A stretch of 48,379 nucleotides of DNA from Candidatus Magasanikiibacteriota bacterium. GTDB taxonomy: Bacteria; Patescibacteriota; Patescibacteriia; Magasanikbacterales; UBA922. The notes under the pieces are model-generated. The model was not told the origin of the DNA. It made no database searches and saw only the letters and a program-made list of their open reading frames with translations. Every line of letters starts with the position of its first letter. Position 1 is the first letter of the stretch. Made by a program: the position numbers and the translations under genes. Shown here piece after piece: positions 18,187 through 26,321 of the stretch. The DNA is taken from the NCBI GenBank assembly GCA_018661775.1, contig JABJHO010000046.1, positions 1 to 48,379 on the forward strand, read 5' to 3'.

Positions 18187-19263
18187 TTATAATTTATATT
18201 CTTTTATTTTTTTCTCGACAAGCATGGTTATTTCTACCATTCTTTCTTTACTGTCTATAAAATCATATTCTACCAGTTCTTTTACGGTAACCCAGCGTGA
18301 TTCTAACACCTCGTTGTCGCTAATCACTCCGTCTCCTGATTCCACAGTACACAGGTGCGGTATAATATATAACTGATACCTGTGCAATAATTGCTCGTCA
18401 CCTTTTTCTCTTTGATTAACATATATTTTACCAAGAGGTGCAACAATACTTACAGTATACCCTGCCTCTTCCCACACCTCTCGAACAAGATTCTCCTCTA
18501 TAGTTTCTCCGTAATCCACAGCACCACCCGGAAACTCCCATTTTCCATGAAAATCGGGATTATGTGGATCATTTCTTTTATTAATCAATATTTTACCACC
18601 TCGAAAAAGAATGCCATTGGCCAATATAATGTGCTTTGGGCTCGTAATATCTGCAATATGGTATTTCATTTTTATAAGTGCTTTTCCTCTGTGACTTACA
18701 CTGTTTTTTTCCTGCAAAGACATTTCTGCATAAGTTTTTCCTGTTGCCTCAACATATCGATCATCTTTTTCAACAAAAAAGAGCCTATTGTAACCATAAG
18801 CAGTTATCACACCACTCTCTACCACCTCTTCCATAATTCGACCCATGGTTTCACCAAAAGTAGTAAAGAAAGTGAGCTCATTTGGATTATATAACGCCAA
18901 ACATACGCGGAACTGGGCAGTGCGATCGTCACCTGACACACCTTCTAGTTCTGAAAGAAGTGTGTCACACTGCACTTCACTAGTTTCCCCAACCCGTGCA
19001 CTTTTTACACCTGGCCAACCATCTAGCGCATCAACAAAAAGACCAGAATCATCAGCCAATGTTAAAAAACCAGTTTTTTCTGCATAATATCTTGCCTTAA
19101 GCATTGCATTCGCCTCAATAGTGTCACCCGTTTCTTCTGGTGCTGCAATATCTTGCGCTACATCACTCAGTGTCAAAATATCCACCGAAAGATCATCAAA
19201 AAAATGGTGAATCTCTGCAAGCTTTCCTTTGTTTGTCGTGGCAATCAATAGTTTCTGTTTCAT
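18187..19263 (-). CDS. HAM1/RdgB-Nudix fusion (nucleotide-pool sanitiser)
   Basis: 358 residues carrying two complete house-cleaning enzymes. Residues 1-200 are a HAM1/RdgB inosine/xanthosine triphosphate pyrophosphatase: TTNKGK (9-14), LADDSG (69-74), 'PGVKSARVG' (84-92) and the C-terminal 'SHRGKAL'. Residues about 205-358 are a Nudix hydrolase with an intact box (247-269: G-x5-E-x7-REVWEEAGY). HAM1 removes deaminated purine NTPs; MutT-type Nudix enzymes remove oxidised ones. Joining them would couple two arms of the same defence. Both active sites look intact. The start overlaps the upstream gene's stop by 4 bp. Confidence 0.92.
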   Translation of the reverse strand: MKQKLLIATTNKGKLAEIHHFFDDLSVDILTLSDVAQDIAAPEETGDTIEANAMLKARYYAEKTGFLTLADDSGLFVDALDGWPGVKSARVGETSEVQCDTLLSELEGVSGDDRTAQFRVCLALYNPNELTFFTTFGETMGRIMEEVVESGVITAYGYNRLFFVEKDDRYVEATGKTYAEMSLQEKNSVSHRGKALIKMKYHIADITSPKHIILANGILFRGGKILINKRNDPHNPDFHGKWEFPGGAVDYGETIEENLVREVWEEAGYTVSIVAPLGKIYVNQREKGDEQLLHRYQLYIIPHLCTVESGDGVISDNEVLESRWVTVKELVEYDFIDSKERMVEITMLVEKKIKEYKL

Positions 19264-19679
19264 AATTGAGAATGAATAACCTCTTTAATAATACCGCTCT
19301 TATATTTTTCTGCTTTATATGGCTTGAGTCGAACTACTTTTGTATGTAACGTATTTGAAGATACCACTTCTTCTAGTTTGTCTACAAACACTGTCTGGTC
19401 ATATCCAAGCGCAATAATATCTGGTTTTTTTTCTACAATAACATTGTAGACATCAGATTCGTCCCCAAGAATTGCTTCGTCAACACAATCAATGTGCCCT
19501 AATAATATTCTTCGCTCTTCTTCAGAATGAATTGGCGCTTTTCCTTTTATTTTTTTGACTCTTTCATCTCTTGCCACGACCACAATAAGCTGCTCTGCAT
19601 ATTTTTTTGCCTGAAGAAAAAGGTCTACATGACCAAGATGAAGAATATCAAATGTACCAAAAACCATGACCGTTTTCAT
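19260..19679 (-). CDS. RibL-like nucleotidyltransferase
   Basis: 139 residues with a complete cytidylyltransferase-like Rossmann core: GTFDILHLGH with HxGH at 14-17, 'VARDERVKKIKG', 'EERRILLGHI' and 'IIALGYDQ'. The closest family pattern I recognise is the archaeal FAD synthase RibL and related glycerol-3-phosphate cytidylyltransferase-like proteins, which adenylylate FMN or activate an alcohol phosphate with CTP. The short length argues against a bifunctional RibCF. It sits 1 bp after lysS and overlaps the HAM1-Nudix gene. FMN adenylylation is a family-based guess. Confidence 0.82.
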   Translation of the reverse strand: MKTVMVFGTFDILHLGHVDLFLQAKKYAEQLIVVVARDERVKKIKGKAPIHSEEERRILLGHIDCVDEAILGDESDVYNVIVEKKPDIIALGYDQTVFVDKLEEVVSSNTLHTKVVRLKPYKAEKYKSGIIKEVIHSQL

Positions 19680-19680
19680 A

Positions 19681-21177
19681 CTATTCTTCTTCTTGACTAC
19701 TACCCACTGGTTTTACCAAAGGAAACGCAACCACCTCTCGCACTGTATGAGAACCAGTAATAAGCGCGACAAAACGATCTATGCCGATACCAGTTCCAGT
19801 TGACGGCGGCATCCCGTGTTCCATTGCTATAACAAAATCCTCATCTGGCAACATAACATCCTCTTCTTCGCCGCCCTCTTTAATTCTTGCCTGCTCCTCA
19901 AAACGTTCTCGCTGATCCAAAGGATCATTAAGTTCTGTATAAGAATTACTAAGTTCACACCCCTTAACAACTAACTGGAACATTTCCGCATACCGAGGAT
20001 CTTTTGTGCGTTTTGCCAAAGGTTTAAGTTCAACAGGATACTCCGTAACAAAGGTTGGCTGAATAATCTTTGGCCTTGCTGACTGTTTATACAAACTATC
20101 CAGTAATTTCCCACGATTTGTAGTTTCTTCTACCGCATACCCCTTCTCTTTAATGATAGCAAGTAAGTCGCCCACATCATCAAAATCATTAATATCAATA
20201 TCTGAGTACTTCTTAACCAACTCTCGAAATGTTTTTACCGGATACGGTGGAGTAAAATCAAGTGTGTGCCCTTCATTTTCTATTTTTAATGATCCAACAG
20301 CCTCTTGTAAGATACATGGGATCATTTCTTGATGAAGCAGGATATTGTCAGTAACATCCGCATACGCCCAATAATACTCTAACATGGTAAATTCTGGATT
20401 ATGCGAATAATCCACCCCTTCGTTTCGAAATACTCTTCCCATATCATACACTTTTTCAAAACCACCCACCATGAGCCGTTTTAACCATAGTTCACCACCA
20501 GCTATACGTAAAAAAACAGGCATGCCGTAATCATTTATATAGGTTTCAAAAGGCCGCGCCATGGTACCTGAAGCAACTGTTTCTAGCATGGGGGTTTCAA
20601 CCTCCACAAAACCTTTGTTATCTAAAAAATTTCTCATTGATCGTAACACTCTTGACCGTGCCAGTATTTTTTCTTTTTGCTCTGGATTACACAAAAAATC
20701 AAGATACCTTTTTCTATACCGAAGTTCTTCATTTTGCATACCATGAAACTTGTCTGGCAATGGAAGTAGTGATTTAGCTAAAAGTTGCCAAGCTAAAACA
20801 AGCACAGACTCTTCTCCTTTGTGTGTTTGAAACCGTTTTCCATGAATTTGCACAATATCACCAATATCAATTTTTTTACTAAATTGTTTATACAAATCTA
20901 CGTCTATTTCATCTTTTTTAAAAGCAATTTGCATTTTCCCAAACTCATCCTGAATATGACAAAACATCAGTTTTCCCATATCTCTTTTTGTCATAACCCT
21001 ACCAACAATAAACACTTCCTCATCTGTGGTGGCTGCCAACGCCTCTGATATCGTGTGTGTTCTTTTTGATTGTGCTGGATATGGGTTTACACCCAACCCC
21101 TTAAGTTCTAAAAGTTTTGCAAGACGAATCGCATGCTCATCATTAATATTTGGAGTTTTATCATGGCCTTGTGTCAT
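19681..21177 (-). CDS. lysS: Lysyl-tRNA synthetase (class II)
   Basis: 498 residues, the standard length of class II LysRS. An N-terminal OB-fold (about 50-150) binds the anticodon. The catalytic domain has motif 2 'RNEGVDYSHNPEFTMLEYY' and motif 3 'GTGIGIDRFVAL'. It is the first gene after the promoter at 21224-21252, giving a leader of about 40 nt that contains a small AGAGT/ACTCT inverted repeat and no Shine-Dalgarno. Its transcript probably continues through serS, the Mur ligase, degT, femAB and ftsQ, since no terminator is seen in the intervening gaps. Confidence 0.97.
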   Translation of the reverse strand: MTQGHDKTPNINDEHAIRLAKLLELKGLGVNPYPAQSKRTHTISEALAATTDEEVFIVGRVMTKRDMGKLMFCHIQDEFGKMQIAFKKDEIDVDLYKQFSKKIDIGDIVQIHGKRFQTHKGEESVLVLAWQLLAKSLLPLPDKFHGMQNEELRYRKRYLDFLCNPEQKEKILARSRVLRSMRNFLDNKGFVEVETPMLETVASGTMARPFETYINDYGMPVFLRIAGGELWLKRLMVGGFEKVYDMGRVFRNEGVDYSHNPEFTMLEYYWAYADVTDNILLHQEMIPCILQEAVGSLKIENEGHTLDFTPPYPVKTFRELVKKYSDIDINDFDDVGDLLAIIKEKGYAVEETTNRGKLLDSLYKQSARPKIIQPTFVTEYPVELKPLAKRTKDPRYAEMFQLVVKGCELSNSYTELNDPLDQRERFEEQARIKEGGEEEDVMLPDEDFVIAMEHGMPPSTGTGIGIDRFVALITGSHTVREVVAFPLVKPVGSSQEEE

Positions 21178-21223
21178 AGAAACCGAAAATTAAAGAGTAA
21201 AAAACTCTGTATAGTATTTGCTT

Positions 21224-21252
21224 ATTGTAGCAGATAGAACACAAAAAATCAA
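21224..21252 (-). promoter_or_regulatory. lysS operon promoter
   Basis: Minus strand TTGATT (21247-21252), 17-bp spacer, extended -10 TGC-TACAAT (-10 at 21224-21229). The start is expected near 21217. Confidence 0.7.
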
Positions 21253-21270
21253 ACACTTTTTTGACAATGA

Positions 21271-21294
21271 AAAAAATAGGTAATAAAACCTATT
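21271..21294 (-). terminator. Terminator of greA
   Basis: Minus strand AATAGGT pairs with ACCTATT around a 6-nt loop (21275-21294) and runs into six T. The stem is short and A+T-rich, so it is a weak intrinsic terminator; it lies just upstream of the lysS promoter. Confidence 0.55.
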
Positions 21295-21325
21295 CTTACA
21301 TAAAATGCCTAATTTATAGGAATTC

Positions 21326-21787
21326 TTACTTAATCTCAAGTATATTATACGTTTGTAGACCTGCTGGCACCTCAACCTCAACACTATCCCCCACGACTTT
21401 ACCCAAAAACGCTTGGCCGAGAGGTGATTCATTGGAAATTTTTCCTTCTAACGGGTCTGCTTCTTGTGCACCAACTATGGTATACTCCTTTTCTTTTTCA
21501 CCTCTTTGAACCAAAATTGTAACACCTATACCAACAACGTCTTTACGTATATTATTTTCATCTAAAATCTTTGCATTGCTTAAAATGTTATCAATTTCAG
21601 CAGCCCGTCCTTTTTGCCAAGAGAGCTTTTCACGAGCCATATGATATTCAGCGTTCTCTTTCAAATCCCCAAGCTCCTTTGCCTCATTTATTTGTTTTGC
21701 AGTCTCAAGCATGTCAACTTTTTGTAAATGATCTAACTCTTCAGTAAGTGCTGTATATTTTTTTTGAGAAATAAACTGTGTAGTCAT
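21326..21787 (-). CDS. greA: Transcript cleavage factor GreA
   Basis: 153 residues, typical GreA. The N-terminal coiled coil carries the acidic tip in 'LGDLKENAEYH' (the D and E that coordinate Mg in the polymerase secondary channel), and the C-terminal FKBP-like domain ends 'GDSVEVEVPAG'. GreA rescues backtracked RNA polymerase by stimulating 3' RNA cleavage. It has its own promoter (21842-21870) and terminator, so it is monocistronic. A second, divergent GreA-like gene lies at 41585-42082; this one is the canonical copy. Confidence 0.95.
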   Translation of the reverse strand: MTTQFISQKKYTALTEELDHLQKVDMLETAKQINEAKELGDLKENAEYHMAREKLSWQKGRAAEIDNILSNAKILDENNIRKDVVGIGVTILVQRGEKEKEYTIVGAQEADPLEGKISNESPLGQAFLGKVVGDSVEVEVPAGLQTYNILEIK

Positions 21788-21817
21788 ACATTAGTTTTAT
21801 TATTTTATACATAAAAC

Positions 21818-21835
21818 ATCCCGCATAAACGGGAT
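21818..21835 (-). terminator. Hairpin ending the mre/PBP2 operon (also 5' end of greA mRNA)
   Basis: ATCCCG (21818-21823) and CGGGAT (21830-21835) form a 6-bp stem with a 6-nt loop, followed on the minus strand by GTTTTATG. For the PBP2 transcript it is a modest terminator. For greA, whose start is predicted near 21835, it would be a hairpin at the very 5' end of the mRNA. Confidence 0.5.
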
Positions 21836-21841
21836 ACACCC

Positions 21842-21870
21842 AGTATACCGCATATGAATACAACTGTCTA
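21842..21870 (-). promoter_or_regulatory. greA promoter
   Basis: Minus strand TAGACA (21865-21870), 17-bp spacer, TATACT (21842-21847). The -35 begins with the TAG stop codon of the PBP2 gene. The leader to ATG 21787 is about 48 nt without a Shine-Dalgarno. Confidence 0.6.
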
Positions 21871-23886
21871 GGTATCTGCTTTTTTATATTCAAACCACCA
21901 ACGATAGAACTTTTCTGCTATAGGAACCGCCACTTTCGACCCCCCCTCACCTTCTTCTACAAGAATAGTTACCACAACCTCAGGATTCTCAAAAGGAGCA
22001 AAAGAAGTAAACCACGCATGGTCATCCTTGTTCTTATTCCACTGCGCTGTCCCTGTCTTACCAGCCACATGTACCGGGAGTGTATTAAGTCGTCTACAAG
22101 ACCCCGAAAGCACACAATCACGCATACCAAGGCGCACTGTAGAAAAATGATTTTCTGCTATAGGAACTCGCTGAACAACCTGAGGAGAAATAATATCTTC
22201 TTTTTTTGTCACAGGATCAACTATTTTTTCTACCACTCGTGGCACAAAAAGTGTCCCCTTGTTTGCAACTACCTGTGTCATTGCATTAATTTGCAATGGT
22301 GTAACCAAAACATCACCCTGTCCTATAGAAAGATTATACGTATCCCCCACATACCAGCGCTCTCCTTTGGTGTCTTTTTTCCAATCCTTTGAAGGGAGAA
22401 ATCCGGGTGACTCACCAGGTAAATCTATCTGTAGTTTTTTTGCAAAACCAAACCATTTCAAATATGATGTTATTGTGTCCACACCCATTCCGGTAAAATC
22501 TTTATACCCACCCCCGATATAATAATAAAACGTGTTCACAGATTGAGCCAAAGACTTACGTACATTTGTTACACCATGTCCACCACCGCGCCAATCAGGA
22601 AAAATCCACTGACCAACACTAATACCACCCGTACTTAGAAAAGTTGTATTTGGTGTAATAATTCCCTCCTCTAGTGCACTAGCAGCAATAGCCATTTTAA
22701 GTGTTGACCCAGATGGGTAAAGTCCTGATATTGCACGATTAAATAATGGCTTATTGATATCTCGTATATATTTTTTATATCTACCATACCCTATGCCACC
22801 AGAAAAATCATTATTATCAAAAGCAGGAAGACTAACTAATGCAAGAACATCTCCAGTCTTTGGGTCCGACACAATACCAACTCCCCGCTCTTTCTGGAAC
22901 TCCTCAAACACCTCCCACATAAACCCCTCAAGCGCTTCTTGCATTTTTATATCTATAGACAAAAATAAGAGCCTTCCTGGTATTGGTGCCTGTTCTGCAA
23001 TTTTGGTTTGCTGCCTCCCGTATGCATCTACCTCCACCCTCTTTTTTCCATATACCCCTCTGAGCACTGATTCATACTCTTTCTCCACCCCAACCTTTCC
23101 CAAAAAATCTGAGGGAAGATATCCCTGTTTATACAACACGTCAAGTTCGTCCCTATCAAGCTTCCCTGTATACCCCAAAATATGAGACATGGATAATTTT
23201 TTATTTGTAGATTCACCAACCAAACCCTGGGACTCAACCCCCTTGTGTATATACAGACGCTTACTCCCTCGCTGCACATGAATACCAGGCAATTCTGCCG
23301 CTGCTATTTGCAAACGCAACGCTGTTTGATAATCAATATTTTCTTTAATAACAATAGATTCTAGACTATATGCACCATATTCTGTCAGCACCTCATCAAT
23401 ATACATTTTATCCTCTCCCGTAAGTTGTGCAAGCCTCTCCACAACCTTCTTTTTTTGCTCTTTCCCTTTTGGTAAATCTTGAGGAATTACTGCCAAAGCA
23501 AAACTAGGTACATTCTCCGTAAGCTGAACCCCATTCCTGTCAAAAATTAATCCGCGTTCCGCCGGTATTGGTATATTGCGCTCTTTGTTTCCTCTCGCGA
23601 GCATCGCATATGACTCACCTTTAACAAGCTGCAGATGGCCCACCCGCGCGGTAATCGCCAAAAAAATAATAGAAAATATAACACGTAAAAAAAGAAGGGT
23701 TGTCTTTTTAACACTTGACCCAACATACTCCCCGCTTTGTATCGCCGCAACCTGCTTGCCTGTTTTTTTATCAAACGTAAAAGATTCTTCTACCCAACCA
23801 TATCGCTGCGCTGTTTTTTTACACAAAATACCCCCTGAACGAGCAAGGGTACCAAAAATATTTTGTTTTTCTTTCCTGTTTTTCAT
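21868..23886 (-). CDS. mrdA: Penicillin-binding protein 2 (rod-elongation transpeptidase)
   Basis: 672 residues. One transmembrane helix (about 62-80) follows a basic tail; then the PBP dimerisation/pedestal domain with 'AERGLIFDRNG', then the transpeptidase domain. The active-site STLK is in 'YPSGSTLK' (near residue 392), SxN is 'SVN' in 'AQSVNTFYYY', and KTG is in 'VAGKTGTAQW'. Class B PBP2 cross-links peptidoglycan during side-wall elongation with RodA and MreB. It is the last gene of mreB-mreC-mreD-mrdA and overlaps mreD by 4 bp. No rodA follows, since greA is next. The N-terminal cytoplasmic tail is longer than in E. coli PBP2. Confidence 0.95.
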   Translation of the reverse strand: MKNRKEKQNIFGTLARSGGILCKKTAQRYGWVEESFTFDKKTGKQVAAIQSGEYVGSSVKKTTLLFLRVIFSIIFLAITARVGHLQLVKGESYAMLARGNKERNIPIPAERGLIFDRNGVQLTENVPSFALAVIPQDLPKGKEQKKKVVERLAQLTGEDKMYIDEVLTEYGAYSLESIVIKENIDYQTALRLQIAAAELPGIHVQRGSKRLYIHKGVESQGLVGESTNKKLSMSHILGYTGKLDRDELDVLYKQGYLPSDFLGKVGVEKEYESVLRGVYGKKRVEVDAYGRQQTKIAEQAPIPGRLLFLSIDIKMQEALEGFMWEVFEEFQKERGVGIVSDPKTGDVLALVSLPAFDNNDFSGGIGYGRYKKYIRDINKPLFNRAISGLYPSGSTLKMAIAASALEEGIITPNTTFLSTGGISVGQWIFPDWRGGGHGVTNVRKSLAQSVNTFYYYIGGGYKDFTGMGVDTITSYLKWFGFAKKLQIDLPGESPGFLPSKDWKKDTKGERWYVGDTYNLSIGQGDVLVTPLQINAMTQVVANKGTLFVPRVVEKIVDPVTKKEDIISPQVVQRVPIAENHFSTVRLGMRDCVLSGSCRRLNTLPVHVAGKTGTAQWNKNKDDHAWFTSFAPFENPEVVVTILVEEGEGGSKVAVPIAEKFYRWWFEYKKADT

Positions 23887-24419
23887 AAACGAAAAATCTT
23901 TTTTTGTTTTTTTTGAGGTAGTATCACATAAAAGATAAGTACATACACGACACCACCCGCAATTGCGGTATATACCATCTCTTGCATACTTGACACAATA
24001 TATTCCCTAAATAATAAAGACTGTCCACTGGAAAAAAATATTTTCTGTAAATAAAAGAGTGCGCCATAAACCATCTTATACACACCAACCACAAAAAGGA
24101 TTAGTACAGACACGGCATACCACGAAGTATTCGTAAGCACCTGTTTATACACCCAAAAAAATACTAACAACGCAACAGAGGAGCTGAAAATCAATAGCCC
24201 AAACAAATGGATTGAATACAGTTCAAGAAAAAAATGAAAGAGAGCAGAAAACCAGAAGATACTCTTCTTTTCTTTATACAGAAAATATACTACAGAAGTA
24301 AGTAAAATAATGTTAATAGAATTAAGCGGGTGTGGTAAGCTGTATATAACAAAACAAGTAAGAAAAAATAGTGATACCAAAGCAAAAAAAGTGCGAAGTA
24401 GAAGATATACTAATGACAT
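23883..24419 (-). CDS. mreD: MreD-like membrane protein
   Basis: 178 residues from ATG 24419, 4 bp after the mreC stop; an in-frame TTG at 24449 would overlap mreC. Five or six hydrophobic segments cover nearly the whole chain and leave short loops, as in MreD. Identity in this family is poor, so the call rests on topology and position between mreC and the PBP2 gene, with whose start it overlaps (ATGA at 23883-23886). MreD is a membrane part of the elongasome linking MreBC to wall synthesis. The C-terminus is basic (KKQKKIFRL). Confidence 0.75.
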   Translation of the reverse strand: MSLVYLLLRTFFALVSLFFLTCFVIYSLPHPLNSINIILLTSVVYFLYKEKKSIFWFSALFHFFLELYSIHLFGLLIFSSSVALLVFFWVYKQVLTNTSWYAVSVLILFVVGVYKMVYGALFYLQKIFFSSGQSLLFREYIVSSMQEMVYTAIAGGVVYVLIFYVILPQKKQKKIFRL

Positions 24420-24423
24420 AAAC

Positions 24424-25221
24424 TCATTGACGTTGTATAACCGAAACAATGCGTATCTTATCTAATCCTACCGCTGATTGTACAATTGCATCCTGAAATG
24501 GTTGATACGCTTGTTTTTCTACCGCTTCAATTTTCCCAATATATAACCCATAAGGCATATACTCAGACAATCCAGAAGTAATAATATGGTCACCAACTCG
24601 TAATAGTTCATTTTGTGGAACAAAACTCATGCGAATACTAATACCATACCCCCCCTCTATAAGACCTATGCTTTTGTCTCTATTCCTCACAGTAACAGCA
24701 ATGTGGCTCTGATTGTCATTTATTAAACGCACCACCGCAGAGTGCTCATGCACCGTGATAACAGTACCTACTAATACACCATTACCTGCAATAACAGGGT
24801 TTTCTTTTTGAATCCCAAAATCAGCACCCTTGTCAATAATAATACTACTGCTCAACTGGTCAATATTTTTTCCTATAACAGAGGCTGCTGTATGCAAATA
24901 TCTCGTACCAGAAAAAAAATCTAACTGTTCACGCAAAAGTGCATTCTCCTCTTCAAGAAGTATATTTTTTACCTCCATCTCCTCGGGTATAAGACAAGAC
25001 TCATATAACTCAATATAGGCCCCCTCAAGAGCATCTACTGAATGAAATGGGCCGACTACATGGTCTTGTATTGTCTGCGTATAAACATACGACGAAATAG
25101 GATTGAGAACTTTTCTCATCATAGCTTCAAGACTACGTAAAAACCCAAAATAATGGAGAAGGATGAATACGCTGATTAGTAGCAGCACTATACCCCACCG
25201 TCTCATATGAAATAACCCCAT
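24424..25221 (-). CDS. mreC: Rod-shape protein MreC
   Basis: 265 residues. A transmembrane helix near 8-25 precedes a periplasmic coiled coil (about 75-105, 'EEENALLREQLDFF') and the double beta-barrel of MreC ('VIGKNIDQLSSSIIIDKG', 'GNGVLVGTV', 'SHIAVTVR', 'GYGISIRM'). MreC scaffolds PBP2 and activates it. It lies 27 bp after mreB and just before mreD. Two start codons (25221 and 25206, MRRWG) are possible; neither has a clear ribosome-binding site. Confidence 0.93.
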   Translation of the reverse strand: MGLFHMRRWGIVLLLISVFILLHYFGFLRSLEAMMRKVLNPISSYVYTQTIQDHVVGPFHSVDALEGAYIELYESCLIPEEMEVKNILLEEENALLREQLDFFSGTRYLHTAASVIGKNIDQLSSSIIIDKGADFGIQKENPVIAGNGVLVGTVITVHEHSAVVRLINDNQSHIAVTVRNRDKSIGLIEGGYGISIRMSFVPQNELLRVGDHIITSGLSEYMPYGLYIGKIEAVEKQAYQPFQDAIVQSAVGLDKIRIVSVIQRQ

Positions 25222-25248
25222 ACTTCTAAAACTGATTACAGAGAAACA

Positions 25249-26301
25249 TTAACGCTTTTTGCTATTTCTCGTTGAGGGAATAACCACCTCATTGAGCAGT
25301 GCTGTGTCTTCAAGAAGAACCCCTGTCCCACGAACCACTGCGCTCAGCGGGTCATCTGCTATACGAACAGGTATTTTTGTTGCTTTGGAAATTACCTCGT
25401 CCAGACCACGCAACAAAGATCCACCACCTGTCAACAGCATCCCTCTTTCATGGATATCACCAGTAAGTTCTGGTGGTGTTACTTCGAGTGTCATTTTTAT
25501 TAAATCTACTATAGTTCGTATTGAGCGATCCAGCGCTTCTCTAATATGCGCATCTGTCACAGTAATTTCTCTTGGAAGTCCAGAAATAATATCCCTTCCT
25601 CTCATAGGAAACTCTATCCCCTCACCTGTTTCTGCGGCAGAACCAACACGTATTTTAATCCGCTCTGCATGCGCCTCTCCAATAAGGAGATTAAACACCT
25701 CTCTTGCATATTGAATAATATTTCGGTTCATCTCATCTCCTGCCACAGTTGTTGATTTCCAGGTTACCACTCCATTTAATGAAATAACGGCAACCTCTGT
25801 GTTTCCACCCCCTATATCAACAATCATATTCCCAATAGGCTCTTGCACAGGCATGCGTGCACCTATTGCCGCAGCCATAGGTTCTTGCACCACAAATACC
25901 TCTCTTGCTCCAGCTGCCATAATAGCATCCTCTACTGCTTTAGTCTCTACTTCCGTAACCTCCAATGGTACACAAATGACCACTCGCGGTCGTGTGACAA
26001 AAGAAAACCCATCCTCATGAATTTTATCTATAAAATATTTTACCATTTTTTCAGCAACCTCGTAATCAGAGATTATACCATTAGTAAGAGGTCGGGTTAC
26101 CTCTATGTGCGGTGGTGTTTTCCCAAGCATAAGTTTTGCCTCACCACCAACAGACAATATCTGTTCTGTACGAATATTTATAGCAACAACCGTCGGCTCG
26201 TCAACCACAATACCTTTTTCTGGGACATATAGCAGTGTATTTGCTGTACCCAGGTCTATCCCAATGTCTTTACTAAATCGCTTAAATAGCCAATTAAACA
26301 T
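25249..26301 (-). CDS. mreB: Actin-like rod-shape protein MreB
   Basis: 350 residues from ATG 26301 (MFNWLFKRFSKDIGIDLGTANT); an upstream in-frame start would add 12 residues and reach into proS. The ATPase motifs of bacterial actins are intact: phosphate-1 'DIGIDLGTANT', phosphate-2 'VDIGGGNTEVAVI' and adenosine 'LLTGGGSLLRG'. The N-terminal amphipathic segment FNWLFKRF fits membrane binding. MreB filaments guide side-wall peptidoglycan synthesis, so the cell is probably rod-shaped. It is the first mre gene and follows proS by 20 bp. Confidence 0.97.
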   Translation of the reverse strand: MFNWLFKRFSKDIGIDLGTANTLLYVPEKGIVVDEPTVVAINIRTEQILSVGGEAKLMLGKTPPHIEVTRPLTNGIISDYEVAEKMVKYFIDKIHEDGFSFVTRPRVVICVPLEVTEVETKAVEDAIMAAGAREVFVVQEPMAAAIGARMPVQEPIGNMIVDIGGGNTEVAVISLNGVVTWKSTTVAGDEMNRNIIQYAREVFNLLIGEAHAERIKIRVGSAAETGEGIEFPMRGRDIISGLPREITVTDAHIREALDRSIRTIVDLIKMTLEVTPPELTGDIHERGMLLTGGGSLLRGLDEVISKATKIPVRIADDPLSAVVRGTGVLLEDTALLNEVVIPSTRNSKKR

Positions 26302-26321
26302 ACAATTCTTTCTTATATAAC

